A stretch of 64,000 nt of DNA from Skeletonema tropicum (taxonomy: Eukaryota; Bacillariophyta; Thalassiosirophyceae; Thalassiosirales; Thalassiosiraceae), in the NCBI GenBank assembly GCA_037178625.1, contig CM074142.1, positions 1,488,001-1,552,000 on the forward strand, in the 5' to 3' direction. Of the stretch, positions 41,335-53,324 are shown in pieces; the first letter of the stretch is position 1, and each line of letters opens with the position of its first letter. The notes under the pieces were generated by a model that had not been told where the DNA came from, ran no database searches, and saw only the letters and a list, made by a program, of their open reading frames with translations. Position numbers and translations under genes: made by a program.

Positions 41335-42726
41335 AGTGCTGCGGAATTGTCCCCTTGACGTGGACTATTTGTCCGCTGTTTTAGTTGACAAGTTGTCCGA
41401 CCGTTGAGGACGTTCGTGCGTGTCCACGCAATTTTGTCCGAGGCGGCATTTGTCAAGTCAGAGCGCACAGCCCTTCAACCCCTTTCTGCCCTACGGGCGG
41501 GCTTCTCATCTCTCATCATCCCACCAAGCCAAATCAACACATGTAAACATAAACTCACTCCAGCAGCAATCCATATCACTACTAATTACGGATATAATTC
41601 ATGGATAATATGTATCCTAGACCATAATTTGATGCTGAATTGAATACTGTCGTCGGAAATGGGCAAAACATCTCGCCTTCAGACATATTAGTGCCTATCT
41701 CTTACACTACGATTCCTCCTCCATTTTCAACGAATGTCGGCTGGGAGTGAGTAGAAGCCGACACGAGCGCCTTTGTAAAACTAATCACAACTCATATTCA
41801 TTAAATATCGCTTCTATGGGTCATCGGTGTCGTTTTGTGTCGATGCATTCATAATTCTAGGAGGATGTGTGTGTCTGCAATCAGCAGCACAAATTATGAG
41901 GTCAAGTGTAGACAATATACAGTCATACACTGCACAATTAACATTAATGATACCAGTCATACTGCACAAATGACATAAAGGACTGTTGATATTATGTGTC
42001 TAGTGTACTGGTTTATACATGAAGTTGACTTGTAAACCCATTTATGCTGAACAATCCAGACCTTTTGCACCTCGTTCATTTCCGGCTCTATCACGAGATC
42101 ATGCTCTTCACCATGATCTCCAGTTGCTTCAGCTGCTGCGGCGTTACTGCCCTGCCGCTGTTGCAGCTCACGTTGTAGCCGTTGTGTGGCAGCAGAGCTG
42201 TCTGAATTAGCTGACGCAAATCCGCCACACATTGTCCTGTGGCAATTCATTGCCTATCGATTGAGTGTTAGATTACACCTACGTAGATACAAGTAGATAC
42301 AACAATACTTTAATCATTATCTTTTATCTCCTATCTCGGGGAGATCAAGGATACTAACATTGAGCGTCTTCCACAGCTTCCGGTTGAACTGCTGCGGCTG
42401 CGAGCAATTCATCGCCGCCGTTGTTATCAGCAGCAGGATGATCTCCGTCGGTAGTGACTTCTTCTTCTAGATGAGCCGATGCGGGTGCGAGAAATCCATC
42501 GCCGCCATTGTTATCGACAGCAGGGTGATCACCATCTGCCGATGCAACATCCGATGCAGATGCATGTCGAGGAGCGGGAAAGATGCTCCTCATCCTCCGT
42601 GCCCCCTGGGAGACATCCCAAGAAATGAAGCGGCACTAGAAAGTCTCATTGTTGTACTATCATAATAATGTTTAACTCATTTTATGTACTGAGCGTTGTT
42701 GGTGGCCTTCCCATCACCGTGCATGC
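41335..42726. other. spacer X2, left part
   Basis: Near-identical to 30828-32219, with a 3-bp deletion near 41943 and a few single-base changes. The acidic repeat frame is at 42593-42354 and the Gln/Ala-rich frame at 42250-41957. Confidence 0.5.
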
Positions 42727-44203
42727 TAGTCGGCGCGCTATTCGCCGCATGCGGCGATGCGGCGCCGCACGGATAGAAAAGCCGATATCGAACACAACAA
42801 ACGTCATTTTGGATATAAACAGGTATTTTTCACCCCAACAACCAGCCAAATCTTGTTGCGACGCAGAAAATCTGGCATACTACGCCAATATTGGCCAATA
42901 ATATGCCGATGCTTTAAGTTGAAAGACCAATAACTTTCTATTTATCGTTTGGAATGCATCTTGTACGGCTGGTGGTGGTGCTCCGTTCAATTGCTGCGAT
43001 ATTTGAGGTACTCATGCACGAAAAGTAAAAAAATCTTGAAAAAGTGCATCTGACATGAGACGAATCCGAAGGCAAACCATAGCATTATCGATCCCATATA
43101 CCCTCCATCAACACTAAGAAGACACTCCCTAACCCAATTTTTCACGCTGATTCCAATTATGTAAGCTGCAGCGTCCAATTCAAAGTAGTTTTGATGATAA
43201 TTGCGGGTGACGCACACACACATGAAAATCTGCACATACCAGGCATGTCATAAGATGCTCATGTTTATGTAATTTAGACAACAGAATAGTAGCAGATCAT
43301 TAATAACTCCTTCTATATGCTATGATACTTGTTCACTTCACTCGGATTTATTAATTGCACGCAATATCTACGCCATCATGGAGTTTTATGTCGATCATCC
43401 AGCCTCTCATTTCATGAGACTTTGTAGGAAAGGCACTGATAACAGTTATAATGTTGTCTCCAACCACAGCAAAAGGCGCACAATAGATGGATGTTGATTT
43501 GATGAGGTGACAGATTCCCAATTGTACATGGAGGAGACGTCAATATTATGCCACAACACTCGTGTAGGCGACTGCAGGTGGGCTTCTCATAACCCACAAT
43601 CAGTAGTTTCTCAGGAAACCAAGAGTTGCAGTAGTCACTGTGGTGATATGGAGCAGTCCAGCTTCACAATCTTGATTATCATATAGTAGACAAGACCTCT
43701 ATGATCCATGGTGTGGTTCCAGCATGTTTTGTGTCAGATATATACCCACTATTGATGGAGATACATTGTGGAAATCTTTCTAACTCGACTTCATAGATTT
43801 GATATGTTGGATAAGCGTTGCATGAGACCCACAACCGGTCATTTAGCGCATATTCCGCCCATACATATAATATTGGTCGCCCCTACAACCTTACTTGCTG
43901 TTTCATTGACCGAAACGACGCCTTGGTGCTACTGGCTACATGTGCTCTGCGGCGGAGGGGATGAAAATCACCATTGCTATTGTGGCGGTCAAACGTCTCT
44001 TTCTGCTGAATATGGCGAGCCGCCGATAGAACCATTGATTTCAGCGTCAAAAAATGGTCTAAAACCTACATTGTTACTTTGGAATGTCGACATTTAGGTG
44101 TGTAATGAGGGTAGTAGGAGGGAGGCCGTCATGGTGCGGCTCTTTTTTGTGTCGCAAATTGTGATTTTGGATTTGCGGCGAATGGCGCCGGTGCGGCGCA
44201 TGG
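42727..44203. mobile_element. DNA transposon-like element, copy in X2
   Basis: Second near-identical copy of 32220-33695, with the same inverted GC-rich ends. Differences are scattered single bases (for example near 43205 and 43813). Confidence 0.6.
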
Positions 44204-44223
44204 TCATGGTTTTTAGATGTGAC

Positions 44224-44599
44224 CACGGGAACCTGGGGTTGACAGTGGCTGATTTTTGTTAGTGGCCGATGCGACGAGTGTTTGCTATGAAGGATAAGTC
44301 GTGGTTCTCAAAAATCTAGCGTTGAGGTGCGTTGAGGTTGATTTCTGATGGCCTGTTCCGTCAAAAACTTGCGCCAACGTGCAAAACTTGCTGCCACCGC
44401 CACGAGTGACATGCTGCTTGGCGGCGCACCGTGTCAGATGGCCGATCCGTGGCGTCGGCGGCAAGTTTTGACGGAACAGGCCATCAGAAATCAACCTCAA
44501 CGCACCTCAACGCTAGATTTTTGAGAACCACGACTTAACCTTCATAGCAAACACTCGTCGCATCACTTCATCCCGACGTGTCAACCCCAGGTTCCCGTG
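44224..44599. mobile_element. foldback element, copy in X2
   Basis: Same inverted-arm structure as 33716-34092, one base shorter in an A/T run of the right arm. Confidence 0.85.
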
Positions 44600-44856
44600 A
44601 TGTGCGTGACGGAAGTGGAAGAGCATGCGTGTGGCGCCAAAAAGGTTCCCTCTGGGGGTTCTCAACTCTCCCCCCTAAATCGCCCGGAAAATATTCTACA
44701 GAGGAATTAAGTATCGTACGTGACAAGGTGACAAATTTGAGATTTGTCAACGGCCCGACCATCCGTTCCAAATTTGACATTTTTCATCCGGTTTTCGAAT
44801 TGTCACCGTTATGTGACAAATACATGGACAAATTTGCATGCGTGGACACCCTAATA

Positions 44857-45200
44857 GCGTGTCCCAGATCCACTTTCCCACGCCAAATTCCCACTTTCCC
44901 ACCCCAGAATCCCACGCCGACGGGGGGTGCTGAAAATTCAGAATCCTCCGTCCACCCAAGAATCCCACGTCGACGTAGGATTCTACTTTTCCACTTTCCC
45001 ACCTCAGAATCCAACCCATTTTTTTATTTTGTGCGGGGAGTATCGTGCCGGCCATCGGAAAATGGGAATTTGGGGGTGGAAAAGTGATCTGGGACACTAA
45101 TGGAAATTTCGACCCCAGATTTCCACGCAGGATTCCTTCCGATTTTGAGTTAGGAATCCTGCGTGGGAAAGTAGGAATCCTAACCTCATCTGGGACACGC
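44857..45200. mobile_element. TA-flanked MITE, copy in X2
   Basis: Same element as at 34361-34704. Here both ends match exactly (GCGTGTCCCAGAT and ATCTGGGACACGC), followed by TA and the GT3 block. Confidence 0.8.
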
Positions 45201-46043
45201 TAGTTCATGGCAAAATGGTTGGCTGGAGGGTGGAGGGAAGCAAGCACATACAATCCCGCAATTTTGAATACCGGACGGGACACCCAAAACCGAACCTTTT
45301 CTCACATGGCTTCTTCGCATGCTTCATCCAATTTATTTTTCTCACTTGCATGTTGTCCTTATCGCTGGCTTGCCTGCAGGCCATCAAAGTAGTTCCCTCT
45401 TACTTGGCGATGGTAATGATGATCAAGGGTGCGGAGGATGTCTTCTATCTCGAGGCTGAGCAAGTTAGTAAGTAAGTGGAAGTGTATGACGTCCAGAAAC
45501 ACAAGCACAAGTGAATAATTTTGTGGATGCATCAAGTCGGCGATGCGCAGGCCAAGAAGCATGTGTATATACGCAACAATTTGCTGTACCATACACCTGC
45601 GTCAATCTCATACAGATACAGATCAATTAACTCGTAGAGCAACAATTGATGATGTATTGACTCAATTGTCAATTGTGTTTTTCTTCCGAGGTGTTGGTGG
45701 CAATTAGAACCTGCCATCGCCAACATACAAGCCCAAATTGTAGCCCAGCCACATGAGAATTGATTGATACTGACGTGCCAGGCCTCTCCTACAGAGAACC
45801 TTGCACAAATCCATCAAACCTGCTAAACACAGAGGGTGGGCAAGCATTTGAATCGGAAACGAAACGAACGGGATAGTTGTGTCTAAATTCGTCGGATCCT
45901 GTCGGAGGGAAGTTTCATGCGGCACTTGAATTTGGCGATTCATCTCACGATCACGAGGAAGAAACAGATGAATGAAGCGAAGCAGGTACATAGATTATAT
46001 TTGTACTGCCCTGAGCTTCTAGAGAGGTAGAGTACGATATGCA

Positions 46044-47729
46044 ATGAACGCTTCGGCCTTCATCACTTTTTTCTGCAATGAGATGATCATTATGGACACT
46101 CCAGAACGAATTCAAGTTAAAGCACCACCACGCTCAAGAGGAGCCCGTTCGGTCGAGCTCATCCTCATTGCTACAGTCATCTATGTCATCCTATTGCTAT
46201 CGCTATCGCTATCGCTATCGTTCTTCAAGTGGGGGCTAGTCCGATACGTCCCAAGCCAGGCTCCAAGAGAATTTGACATTCCAGCACCAGCTGAAGGCAA
46301 AATGGACCCAAAAATTGTTCCTCCTCGTCCTACTTCTGTTCTTGAGCACAATCTACGCGCTCTGCAGAAACTAACCATTGGAAAACATCAGAGCAAAGGT
46401 GATGATGAAGCCAATGTTGACAATGATAATGATAATGGAAATAGCTGCCCACCACCTCTAAAGTTGTACAAGAATCGAATCATCTCTCATAATCACGCTA
46501 CCAGCAATGCCACCACTAAGATCCCGCAAATCCTTCATTTATCGGAGCGTAGCAGATGCCTCAATCGCGACATGTACGATGCAATCCAAATGTGGCAAGA
46601 AAGTTTTCCATCCTTCTCCATTTTCTTCCATGATGATGCAGCTGTGGATCGACTGCTCTATTCAAAAGAACCTGAGTACAGCGATTGGAGAAGCGAGTTT
46701 CCCGACATTGTCAACATTCTGCCCTGTGTGGCTCCGGGAGCCATGAAAATTGATATCTGGAGGGTACTAGTCCTGTGGAAGTACGGTGGGATGTATTCCG
46801 ATGTGGATATCGTCCCTAATCCTGACATTCTTACAGAAAGGGCTATTCATCCGGATTCAGAATGGTTCAGTCTATCGGATGCATGGAATCGTCCGAGTCA
46901 GTGGTTTTTTGCAACAAGTGCTCACCATATGTCTATGAAGAATGCCCTCCATTTCATTGCACAACGTGTGCTGGATGTGGGGAATATACAGCAAACCAGG
47001 TTAGTTCATGTAACGGGGCCACAGGCTTTGTATTGGGGGTGGAAAGATTCACTTCGTAATGAGACAGACAAGATCAATCATACCGCAGAATTGGATTCCA
47101 TGTCAGCACCACCTGCCGCTGATCAAGTCAATGGGACTATAATTACATTCAAGGATCGTTCTTGGGGCCACTGGATTGGAGCACAAGCAAACCCAGGCAA
47201 ATGGATTGATAGCTCCTATTGGGGGGAGATGGTACCTTTTGAGGAAACAAGATGTGTTTCCAGAAAAGAAAGATCTCAAAAACACTTTGGTCGTGTCCAT
47301 TGGGTAACAGCACAATCAACGGGACAGTTTGGTTTGCCACAAATATCTTGTAGAAAGCACCTGGAAAATCTACAGCAAAAGGTCGTGGAGCAAGGGGAGC
47401 AGCAGGGAAAAGCGGCGATAATTGCGGAGGATGCACCTTCTCCGAGTAATGAGGCAGTACTCCCTGATAAGAGCACCGCCGACCTCATTCTCAAAAATAC
47501 CAACAATTCCACCATGTGCGCTTATTTAGCAAATGAAATTCTGAACAAGAAGAAGGAATTAAGGAACAACAACACCTACTGTGGAAGTTGCCATTGGTTC
47601 GGTGCAGGTGCAGTAACCTGTGATGCAAGAATGGATTACATGATTGAGAATTACGCACTTTCTCCAGAAGAGGCGTTTAAGCATGTCATTGAGAAGGCTG
47701 CGTGCAAACGAAGCACATCCTTGCTCTGA
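46044..47729 (+). CDS. GT32-type glycosyltransferase, copy GT3 (diverged)
   Basis: 561 aa from the ATG at 46044, or 546 from the ATG at 46089 that corresponds to the start used in GT1/GT2. Same fold and DVD triad, but with scattered substitutions (for example FKDRSWGHW for FKDCSWGHW, ALYWGW for SLYWGW) and three length changes. The membrane anchor is longer: an expanded CTATCG hexamer codes LSLSLSLS in VILLLSLSLSLSFFKWG. The stem has an extra KGDD segment and the C-terminal module reads FGAGAVTC. The leader just before the start also differs from GT1/GT2. The 3' flank departs from the others after GATAGAGACA, so GT3 probably keeps the ancestral right flank of the array. Confidence 0.88.
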   Translation: MNASAFITFFCNEMIIMDTPERIQVKAPPRSRGARSVELILIATVIYVILLLSLSLSLSFFKWGLVRYVPSQAPREFDIPAPAEGKMDPKIVPPRPTSVLEHNLRALQKLTIGKHQSKGDDEANVDNDNDNGNSCPPPLKLYKNRIISHNHATSNATTKIPQILHLSERSRCLNRDMYDAIQMWQESFPSFSIFFHDDAAVDRLLYSKEPEYSDWRSEFPDIVNILPCVAPGAMKIDIWRVLVLWKYGGMYSDVDIVPNPDILTERAIHPDSEWFSLSDAWNRPSQWFFATSAHHMSMKNALHFIAQRVLDVGNIQQTRLVHVTGPQALYWGWKDSLRNETDKINHTAELDSMSAPPAADQVNGTIITFKDRSWGHWIGAQANPGKWIDSSYWGEMVPFEETRCVSRKERSQKHFGRVHWVTAQSTGQFGLPQISCRKHLENLQQKVVEQGEQQGKAAIIAEDAPSPSNEAVLPDKSTADLILKNTNNSTMCAYLANEILNKKKELRNNNTYCGSCHWFGAGAVTCDARMDYMIENYALSPEEAFKHVIEKAACKRSTSLL

Positions 47730-47879
47730 AAAGTATATGGTAAGGGTGATGGACAATCAAATGGAAGTTGATGATGATGAGGATTATATGTAGTGATAAG
47801 ATAGAGACACGTAGTTAGGTAGCAGGATAAGGATGTCAGCGTAAGCCATGGCAAACTAAAGTTACAGTTACACATCTTG

Positions 47880-48397
47880 CTACCGCGCTCAAAAAATCGC
47901 GACAAATTTTTTGTCGCGAATTAATTTTAGCTAGGCGACACCGCACAAAATACGAAACAACCATGTGAGTATGCCCTCCATAGAGCGCACCTATCAACAT
48001 GTTGAACCCAAACTGATAGCCAGAATCCCTTGAGGAAGTATATTCAAATACAATTATTAATTAGTTGAACATTATATAACTACTAGATAAAGCGCAAGCA
48101 TCGGTCCAAAATGGCCTATTTCAGCTAATAAATAGAGTGATTCTATGTATGACGCATGCGTATATGAGCACCTATGCAGCCGCTGCAATGCGAGTATAGT
48201 GAATATGATGACTCCCAGCGGCTTCATCGAAGGGTAATAACATGTATTACCAACCTGTGGCCGGTGGGCGTAGCCAGAGGGTCGATGTTGAGCGTATCGA
48301 GGCACTGGTTTCAGTCAAGATGTGTTTTGTGCGTAGTTTGTTAGCAAAAAAAATTTGTCGCGATTTTCTGAGTGTCGCGATTTTTTGAGCGCGGTAG
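47880..48397. mobile_element. MITE with long terminal inverted repeats
   Basis: Left end CTACCGCGCTCAAAAAATCG, right end its complement (CGATTTTTTGAGCGCGGTAG), 518 bp apart. A CTTG (or CTTGC) direct repeat flanks it on both sides. The left end also contains a perfect palindrome CGCGACAAA-ttt-TTTGTCGCG. No open frame of note inside. Confidence 0.8.
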
Positions 48398-48430
48398 CTT
48401 GCTCACAATCTCCTTAGCTCCTCTCTTTGT

Positions 48431-49060
48431 TTGTTGCATTCACGGCGACATTGTGCTTGTGCACAAACAGTAGCCATTGTAAATGTAAAATCTTCTTCTT
48501 CTCGGCCGGCTCACTTGCCCCCTGTAAAAAGCTCCCTGTTTGCTTTAAATGAAACAATCATGTTCATGTCCAAGATTGGCGGCTATGATATGATGAAATG
48601 TTTCGAGGCGCTCTCTCGATCTATCCTGCCTTTTCCATATGATGAAAATCTTTTTCGCATCCCTACCACCTACCATACCTTTCCCTCAATACATAAATGT
48701 CAGGCAAGAAATATAGACCACAACTTGTTAAACCTCATGTCGCGCGAGGAACTCAGAGACTGTCTCTGTGTCCGCAGCCACTTCCGTGAACTCATCCAAG
48801 TGGCCGACCTCTTCCATCAGGAACCAGGCACAGTCCACTACCAACATGGATCAGGTGACTGGTTCAACCTTCTTGTATGGAAGAAGGTGTCAATCAAGCA
48901 AGGCTGCCCACTCTCGGCCGCTTTGATTGAATTCCCTGAATTATGCATATCCCTCCCTGATTTTTTGATCCAAACTCACAATTGTGTGGAACTATATCAT
49001 TCTGTGGAACCGAACATTTTATACAACACTGATAGTCCAATGAGAAATACTTTTATATAA
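48431..49060 (+). pseudogene. reverse-transcriptase-like fragment
   Basis: A 209-aa frame. The segment VHYQHGSGDWFNLLVWKKVS followed by IKQGCPLSAALIEF matches the region before and including the (V/I)xQGCPLS motif of non-LTR reverse transcriptases; upstream SHFRELIQVADLFHQEPG fits the preceding helix. Expected downstream catalytic YxDD and upstream domains are missing, and the sequence after the motif does not continue in the family pattern. A truncated, decayed LINE-type copy is the likeliest reading. Confidence 0.45.
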
Positions 49061-49110
49061 TTTTGATCTTTACTTGATCCCAATAGAGGCATCCAACCTG
49101 CTAGTCCGGG

Positions 49111-49385
49111 TTATAGCCTAGGAGCCTTCCTTCGACCCCTGGCTACTGCTTCATTTGATTGCCTCTTCTTGCTTTTCTTCGCTTGTTTTGCAGCTTGTTG
49201 CACATTCTTCCTTGCTCCAGAGAATGGAGGCTCTACACCTTCATCATAACATCCTCTGCAGATTGGAAGTGGTGTCTTTCCTCCAACGTCACGATTTGCA
49301 ATTATCTCTTCAGGGGATACAATGTCGGCATCCACATTGGTATCGAGCACATTGCACAAACTACATCATCTTGCAGTGAAGTAGT
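49111..49385 (-). pseudogene. zinc-ribbon/basic tail fragment
   Basis: Minus-strand frame CSLCNVLDTNVDADIVSPEE...PICRGCYDEG followed by a Lys/Arg-rich end (KQAKKSKKRQSNEAVARGRR). Two CxxC pairs about 35 residues apart suggest a small zinc-binding C-terminus. A stop lies just upstream of the first Cys, so only the tail is present. Probably from a mobile element or a truncated gene. Confidence 0.4.
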
Positions 49386-50896
49386 TGAAGTGTTCGCTCG
49401 CTTCGCTCGCTCACATGGCGACTTTTTAAAACTTATTCCTACGTGATGACGTCACATAAGACAAAAGTGTTCGGTTCTACAAAAAGTGTCAAAAAGGGCG
49501 TTCCACACTCCCTCCCTCCCCCATTTTTTGAAAATGGTCATGCATAATTCAGGAAATTCAATCAAAGCGGCCCTCTCATCCATCTTCGCTGTGCTAGTCT
49601 TCCACAGCGTTCTAGCCCCTTTTTAAGCCGCCCTCAATGAACGTGCCAACGACAGAGTCTCAATGGAGGCTACAGAGACGACGGATATGGCTCAGTCTAT
49701 ATCATCGCAGCCTTCGTTGACGATAACGATAACAGCGATGTTGTTCCTCATGTGACAATAACAGCAATATTGTTCGTCATGAGGACATCAACTTCTTCTT
49801 CGCAAAGCTTGACGAGTACGACCTGACGCATGGCTCGTCCCCCCTTCCGTCCCTTTGCCTCACCAATATGACTCTTGCAGCTTGTAGAGTCCCTACAACA
49901 AGCCATCAATAGGGTCACGAACACCTATTCCATCTCCAAAGCCACCACCCTCCTAACCCCGTCAAGCTAGTTGAAGAATGCCGCCTCCTTGAGCCCAGTC
50001 GGATCTGCCAAGTTTGCCCGAGAGTTCTGTTTCCTGCGCGTCGCAGCCGCAACAGCTGAGGCGACAACACCCTTACTTCTTCAGTCTCCAACCTCTGAAC
50101 CCGTCTTAGGTTTGTTGCCCAGTGCACCATCCACAAATTGCCGCACTTCCGACCTCTCAACTACGACATGTCAGGAGTCAACTAGGAAGGCTGGGAGGGA
50201 GCTCTCATCGGTGCCACCAAACACCCTCATGTCCAACTTCAACTTCAGGCAACTTCTCTAAGCCTCTCGACACCTTCCTCCCACTACTTGTTCATCGCCC
50301 AAGGAGGCATCCCATCGGCATCGGAGGCCTCGACTTCTTCAGGCCAGGTGCCTCCTCACCATGCCAAGGCAAGTTCAGGGGCTGAAGTCGTGCTTACACA
50401 GCAAGAAGTTTGAATTGAGGTGAATGATACAATAGGCGATGTAAATCCAAGTTCTACATGTGAGATGAGGGCAGGGATAAAGATCGTTCGTCCACAAATA
50501 TTTCCTCGCATTTAATCTCTTCCATAAAGGTGAGGCGATGATGGAATGGGAGCTCTTGTTCATGTCTTATTAAATCCATAAATCGTTATCTTATTGAAAG
50601 GGAACATGTGTACTTTTTCGGACCGATAGATGTGAAATTCAATCACTTGCGCGTTTTTGACAGGGTCGAGAGGAGAAAGTTGGCTATCAAAACCTCCTCC
50701 TACTCGTACTCGATCAAGAGGCTGGACTTGTTCATCTTGATCTTGCTTTCTTTGTACTTTTGTACGTGCATAATCTCCACTCTCTGGGTCTATCTACATA
50801 GAAATTGTGTCACACACTCCTATTACTTCTCGGGAACTACCCGAGCCCTCCTGGTTTAAGTTCTCCTTTTTCTATCGACACTCTAGAGAGTGTCTC

Positions 50897-50931
<35 letters not shown>

Positions 50932-51935
50932 ACAAAAATAGTTCATCAATCTATCTCTGCACTTAGATATCTGATATCTAAGCATCTCTATCTGATATGT
51001 AACGGTTCCCGTGATGTAACGTAACACAAATTTGTTCATTTTCCTTTTTGTTTCGCTTTCGCCGTTCATGCACATAAAACACGAGAATCAGCATGTGGAC
51101 ACGATTAGGAAAAGCTAAGTATTTGGATGAAGTTGTTCGAGCTGGGGGTCATAATACGTTTAAAGAATTCGGTCTTGGGTTGGTCTGCTTGGCCAGGGTT
51201 CTCATTAGCTTTAGCAAGCCTGTCTTGGTCGGAATCATACCCTTGATGGATGTGTTGTATTGCGATTTGCGTTTGTGAGCTGTGCGGCAGCAATTTTATG
51301 ATCTGGGATCTGATACATTAGAGAAGCAAGGCTCATTTAATGATCTGGTAGAGAAGCAAGGTCAGTGCTCCATGTTCATCATAAGTATTCGCTGGTACTT
51401 CTCTCTACTAATAATGTTGAGAGTAGCGCAGGATTCAAGCAGGCGCTCGGAAATCGCGAGGTACAATCTGTAATAGGAGTATGTAGTTGATGCATCTGTT
51501 TTCTCCTCTTGTTTTACACATAAGTACTTACAAGGGAATAGGTCTGGAAAGTACTGCAAGTCAGATAGAGTTTTCTTCTGGCAGAAGAGACGAAAGACGA
51601 AAAGAGAAGAGAAGTGGTTTGAGAAAATGAGGTGCCCCCCTTTTGAAGATCTTTATCTCACTTACCTATCTGCTAATTGGCAACATATTTCCAAATCGAG
51701 GGCAAAGAGATATCTGCCCCCGTTGAAAGGAGGCACAAAGAAAGCAGAAAGACACCATCTTACCGTTTTTTGTCCACCGCGTTCACTTCAAACGCGAATG
51801 CATCGCTCATCTCATCTCGAACCTGCGTGTATGTGCAGGTTTCAACAACTTATCAGCATGCATACAATAACTTCATCAGTAGTGCTCAGTCATCAGGCAG
51901 AAACATCGCAATAACTGAATAGAATCATCGTCTCA
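49386..51935. other. 2.5 kb without a convincing gene
   Basis: Short broken frames, including a Ser/Thr/Pro-rich plus-strand stretch around 49970-50260 and a 61-aa frame at 51093-51278. A GC-rich TTCGCTCGC repeat occurs at 49393-49411 and an (AG)n microsatellite at about 50898-50929. The right end is the presumed promoter of the gene at 51936. Confidence 0.45.
50898..50929. repeat. (AG)n microsatellite
   Basis: About sixteen uninterrupted AG dinucleotides, preceded by two CTCTAGAGA inverted phrases. Confidence 0.95.
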
Positions 51936-53324
51936 ATGGTGGGCATCCAACGAGGACTCATCCTTAGAAAGCTCGATTCTCAAAGGCAAAGGATCGACGA
52001 TTTGTCTCCATCGAAATTCAAGGTAACTTCCTTCAAATTTGGAGCCGAAGACGATTCGATGTTGTCCACATCTTCCTTGTTAGATAAATCGGCGGTCACG
52101 TTATCTGATGAGCCGTTTGGCAGTACCAATCATAAAATAGATGAATCACGTGGCGACGACGAAGATGATAAGGTGTTGGTGCTATCGCCAACTGGCATAC
52201 CAGTCTACGATTCCAATATATTTGATGATAAGCGCGTAGAAGTTACTACTGATTCCACAACTCCCAAGTCGTTTCTACGCGGGATGGTTATTGTAGACGA
52301 TGAAGAAGTTGAGACGGAAAAGCACGGGCGTGTTCAAGTTACCCCGACCCCGAAGAAACGAACCGTATATCAAGGAAAGTTGTTTGAATCTAGTCCACTC
52401 TCTCCACCAGATGAAGACGGCCAGATGCAGGGTCTATCACTTCTAGATGAAAGTCTCAACTATAGCAACAACGGCACGCCTCAACCTTCACCAACTCGCC
52501 GCTTCATGGTGATGAATGATCCGTCCATATTTGTATCCAGTCCTATCACAAGTGAATTAGATGATTCTCTCCTGCAAGTATCCATGTCATCATTTATTAA
52601 GAATGATGAGAGTACGCTCACTGCAGATAGAGAGATGTTGTTTGATTCCAGCATCAGGAAGAAGGAGGAGGAAGAGGAGGAGACTCCTATGAAGACGCTA
52701 TATTATGATACCAAGTTGGACATGAAAGAATCGATTCATCTTACAGCACCGTTTAGCGAGAGAGCTAAGCCATTGCTGACATTTGAAGAAGGAGATGAAG
52801 ATAATGAGTTTGCTCTTGAGAATTTGTCTAAATTGGGTATTGATACTAGCTTGAAGCAGCAGCAGCAGCAGCCAAGCAAGGAAGATATCCTCAAGGCTTC
52901 TTTGAGTCCAACCGGTGTTACCGACTTTTTTCAAGCCGAAGTTGTCATGTCCTCTGTACCAGCACCACCATTACCTCCGCCAGCACTAGATTTATCATCA
53001 TCATCATCAAGTCCCAAGACAAATTTCATGGTGCATTTGTTGGATCAAGCGTTGAATGGATGCCAACCGTGCAGTAATGCCGTGCATACCAAGACCAAGA
53101 AACATCAGCAACCGGATTCACCTGTTGTAGAGAAACCGCCGAGGATCCCTGCACAGAAACGTCCTGATGTTGCACATCTTGTCTATTCTCCCGCACAATC
53201 TCCTGCACAAGAACTTTCATTGGCTAGAAAGAGTGCCAATAATACTCAACGAAGTATTAGGAGAAGAGATATGAAGCATGTTCCCAAATTTTTGCAAAGT
53301 GTTGAACGGAGAGGGCGTGTGTAG
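51936..53324 (+). CDS. disordered protein of unknown function
   Basis: 462 aa in one exon. I do not recognise a domain. It is acidic and Ser/Pro/Asp-rich, with many S/T-P sites (VLSPTGIPVYDSNIFDD, VTPTPKKRTVYQGKLFESSP, STTPKSFLRGM) that look like proline-directed kinase targets. The phrase (V/P)YxxxxF(D/E) recurs in VYDSNIFDD, VYQGKLFESS and LYYDTKLDM, hinting at a short repeated motif. A Gln run and Ser run are encoded by CAG and TCA repeats. The C-terminus is basic (RSIRRRDMKHVPKFLQSVER). A cell-cycle or cytoskeletal scaffold would fit but is speculation. Confidence 0.6.
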   Translation: MVGIQRGLILRKLDSQRQRIDDLSPSKFKVTSFKFGAEDDSMLSTSSLLDKSAVTLSDEPFGSTNHKIDESRGDDEDDKVLVLSPTGIPVYDSNIFDDKRVEVTTDSTTPKSFLRGMVIVDDEEVETEKHGRVQVTPTPKKRTVYQGKLFESSPLSPPDEDGQMQGLSLLDESLNYSNNGTPQPSPTRRFMVMNDPSIFVSSPITSELDDSLLQVSMSSFIKNDESTLTADREMLFDSSIRKKEEEEEETPMKTLYYDTKLDMKESIHLTAPFSERAKPLLTFEEGDEDNEFALENLSKLGIDTSLKQQQQQPSKEDILKASLSPTGVTDFFQAEVVMSSVPAPPLPPPALDLSSSSSSPKTNFMVHLLDQALNGCQPCSNAVHTKTKKHQQPDSPVVEKPPRIPAQKRPDVAHLVYSPAQSPAQELSLARKSANNTQRSIRRRDMKHVPKFLQSVERRGRV

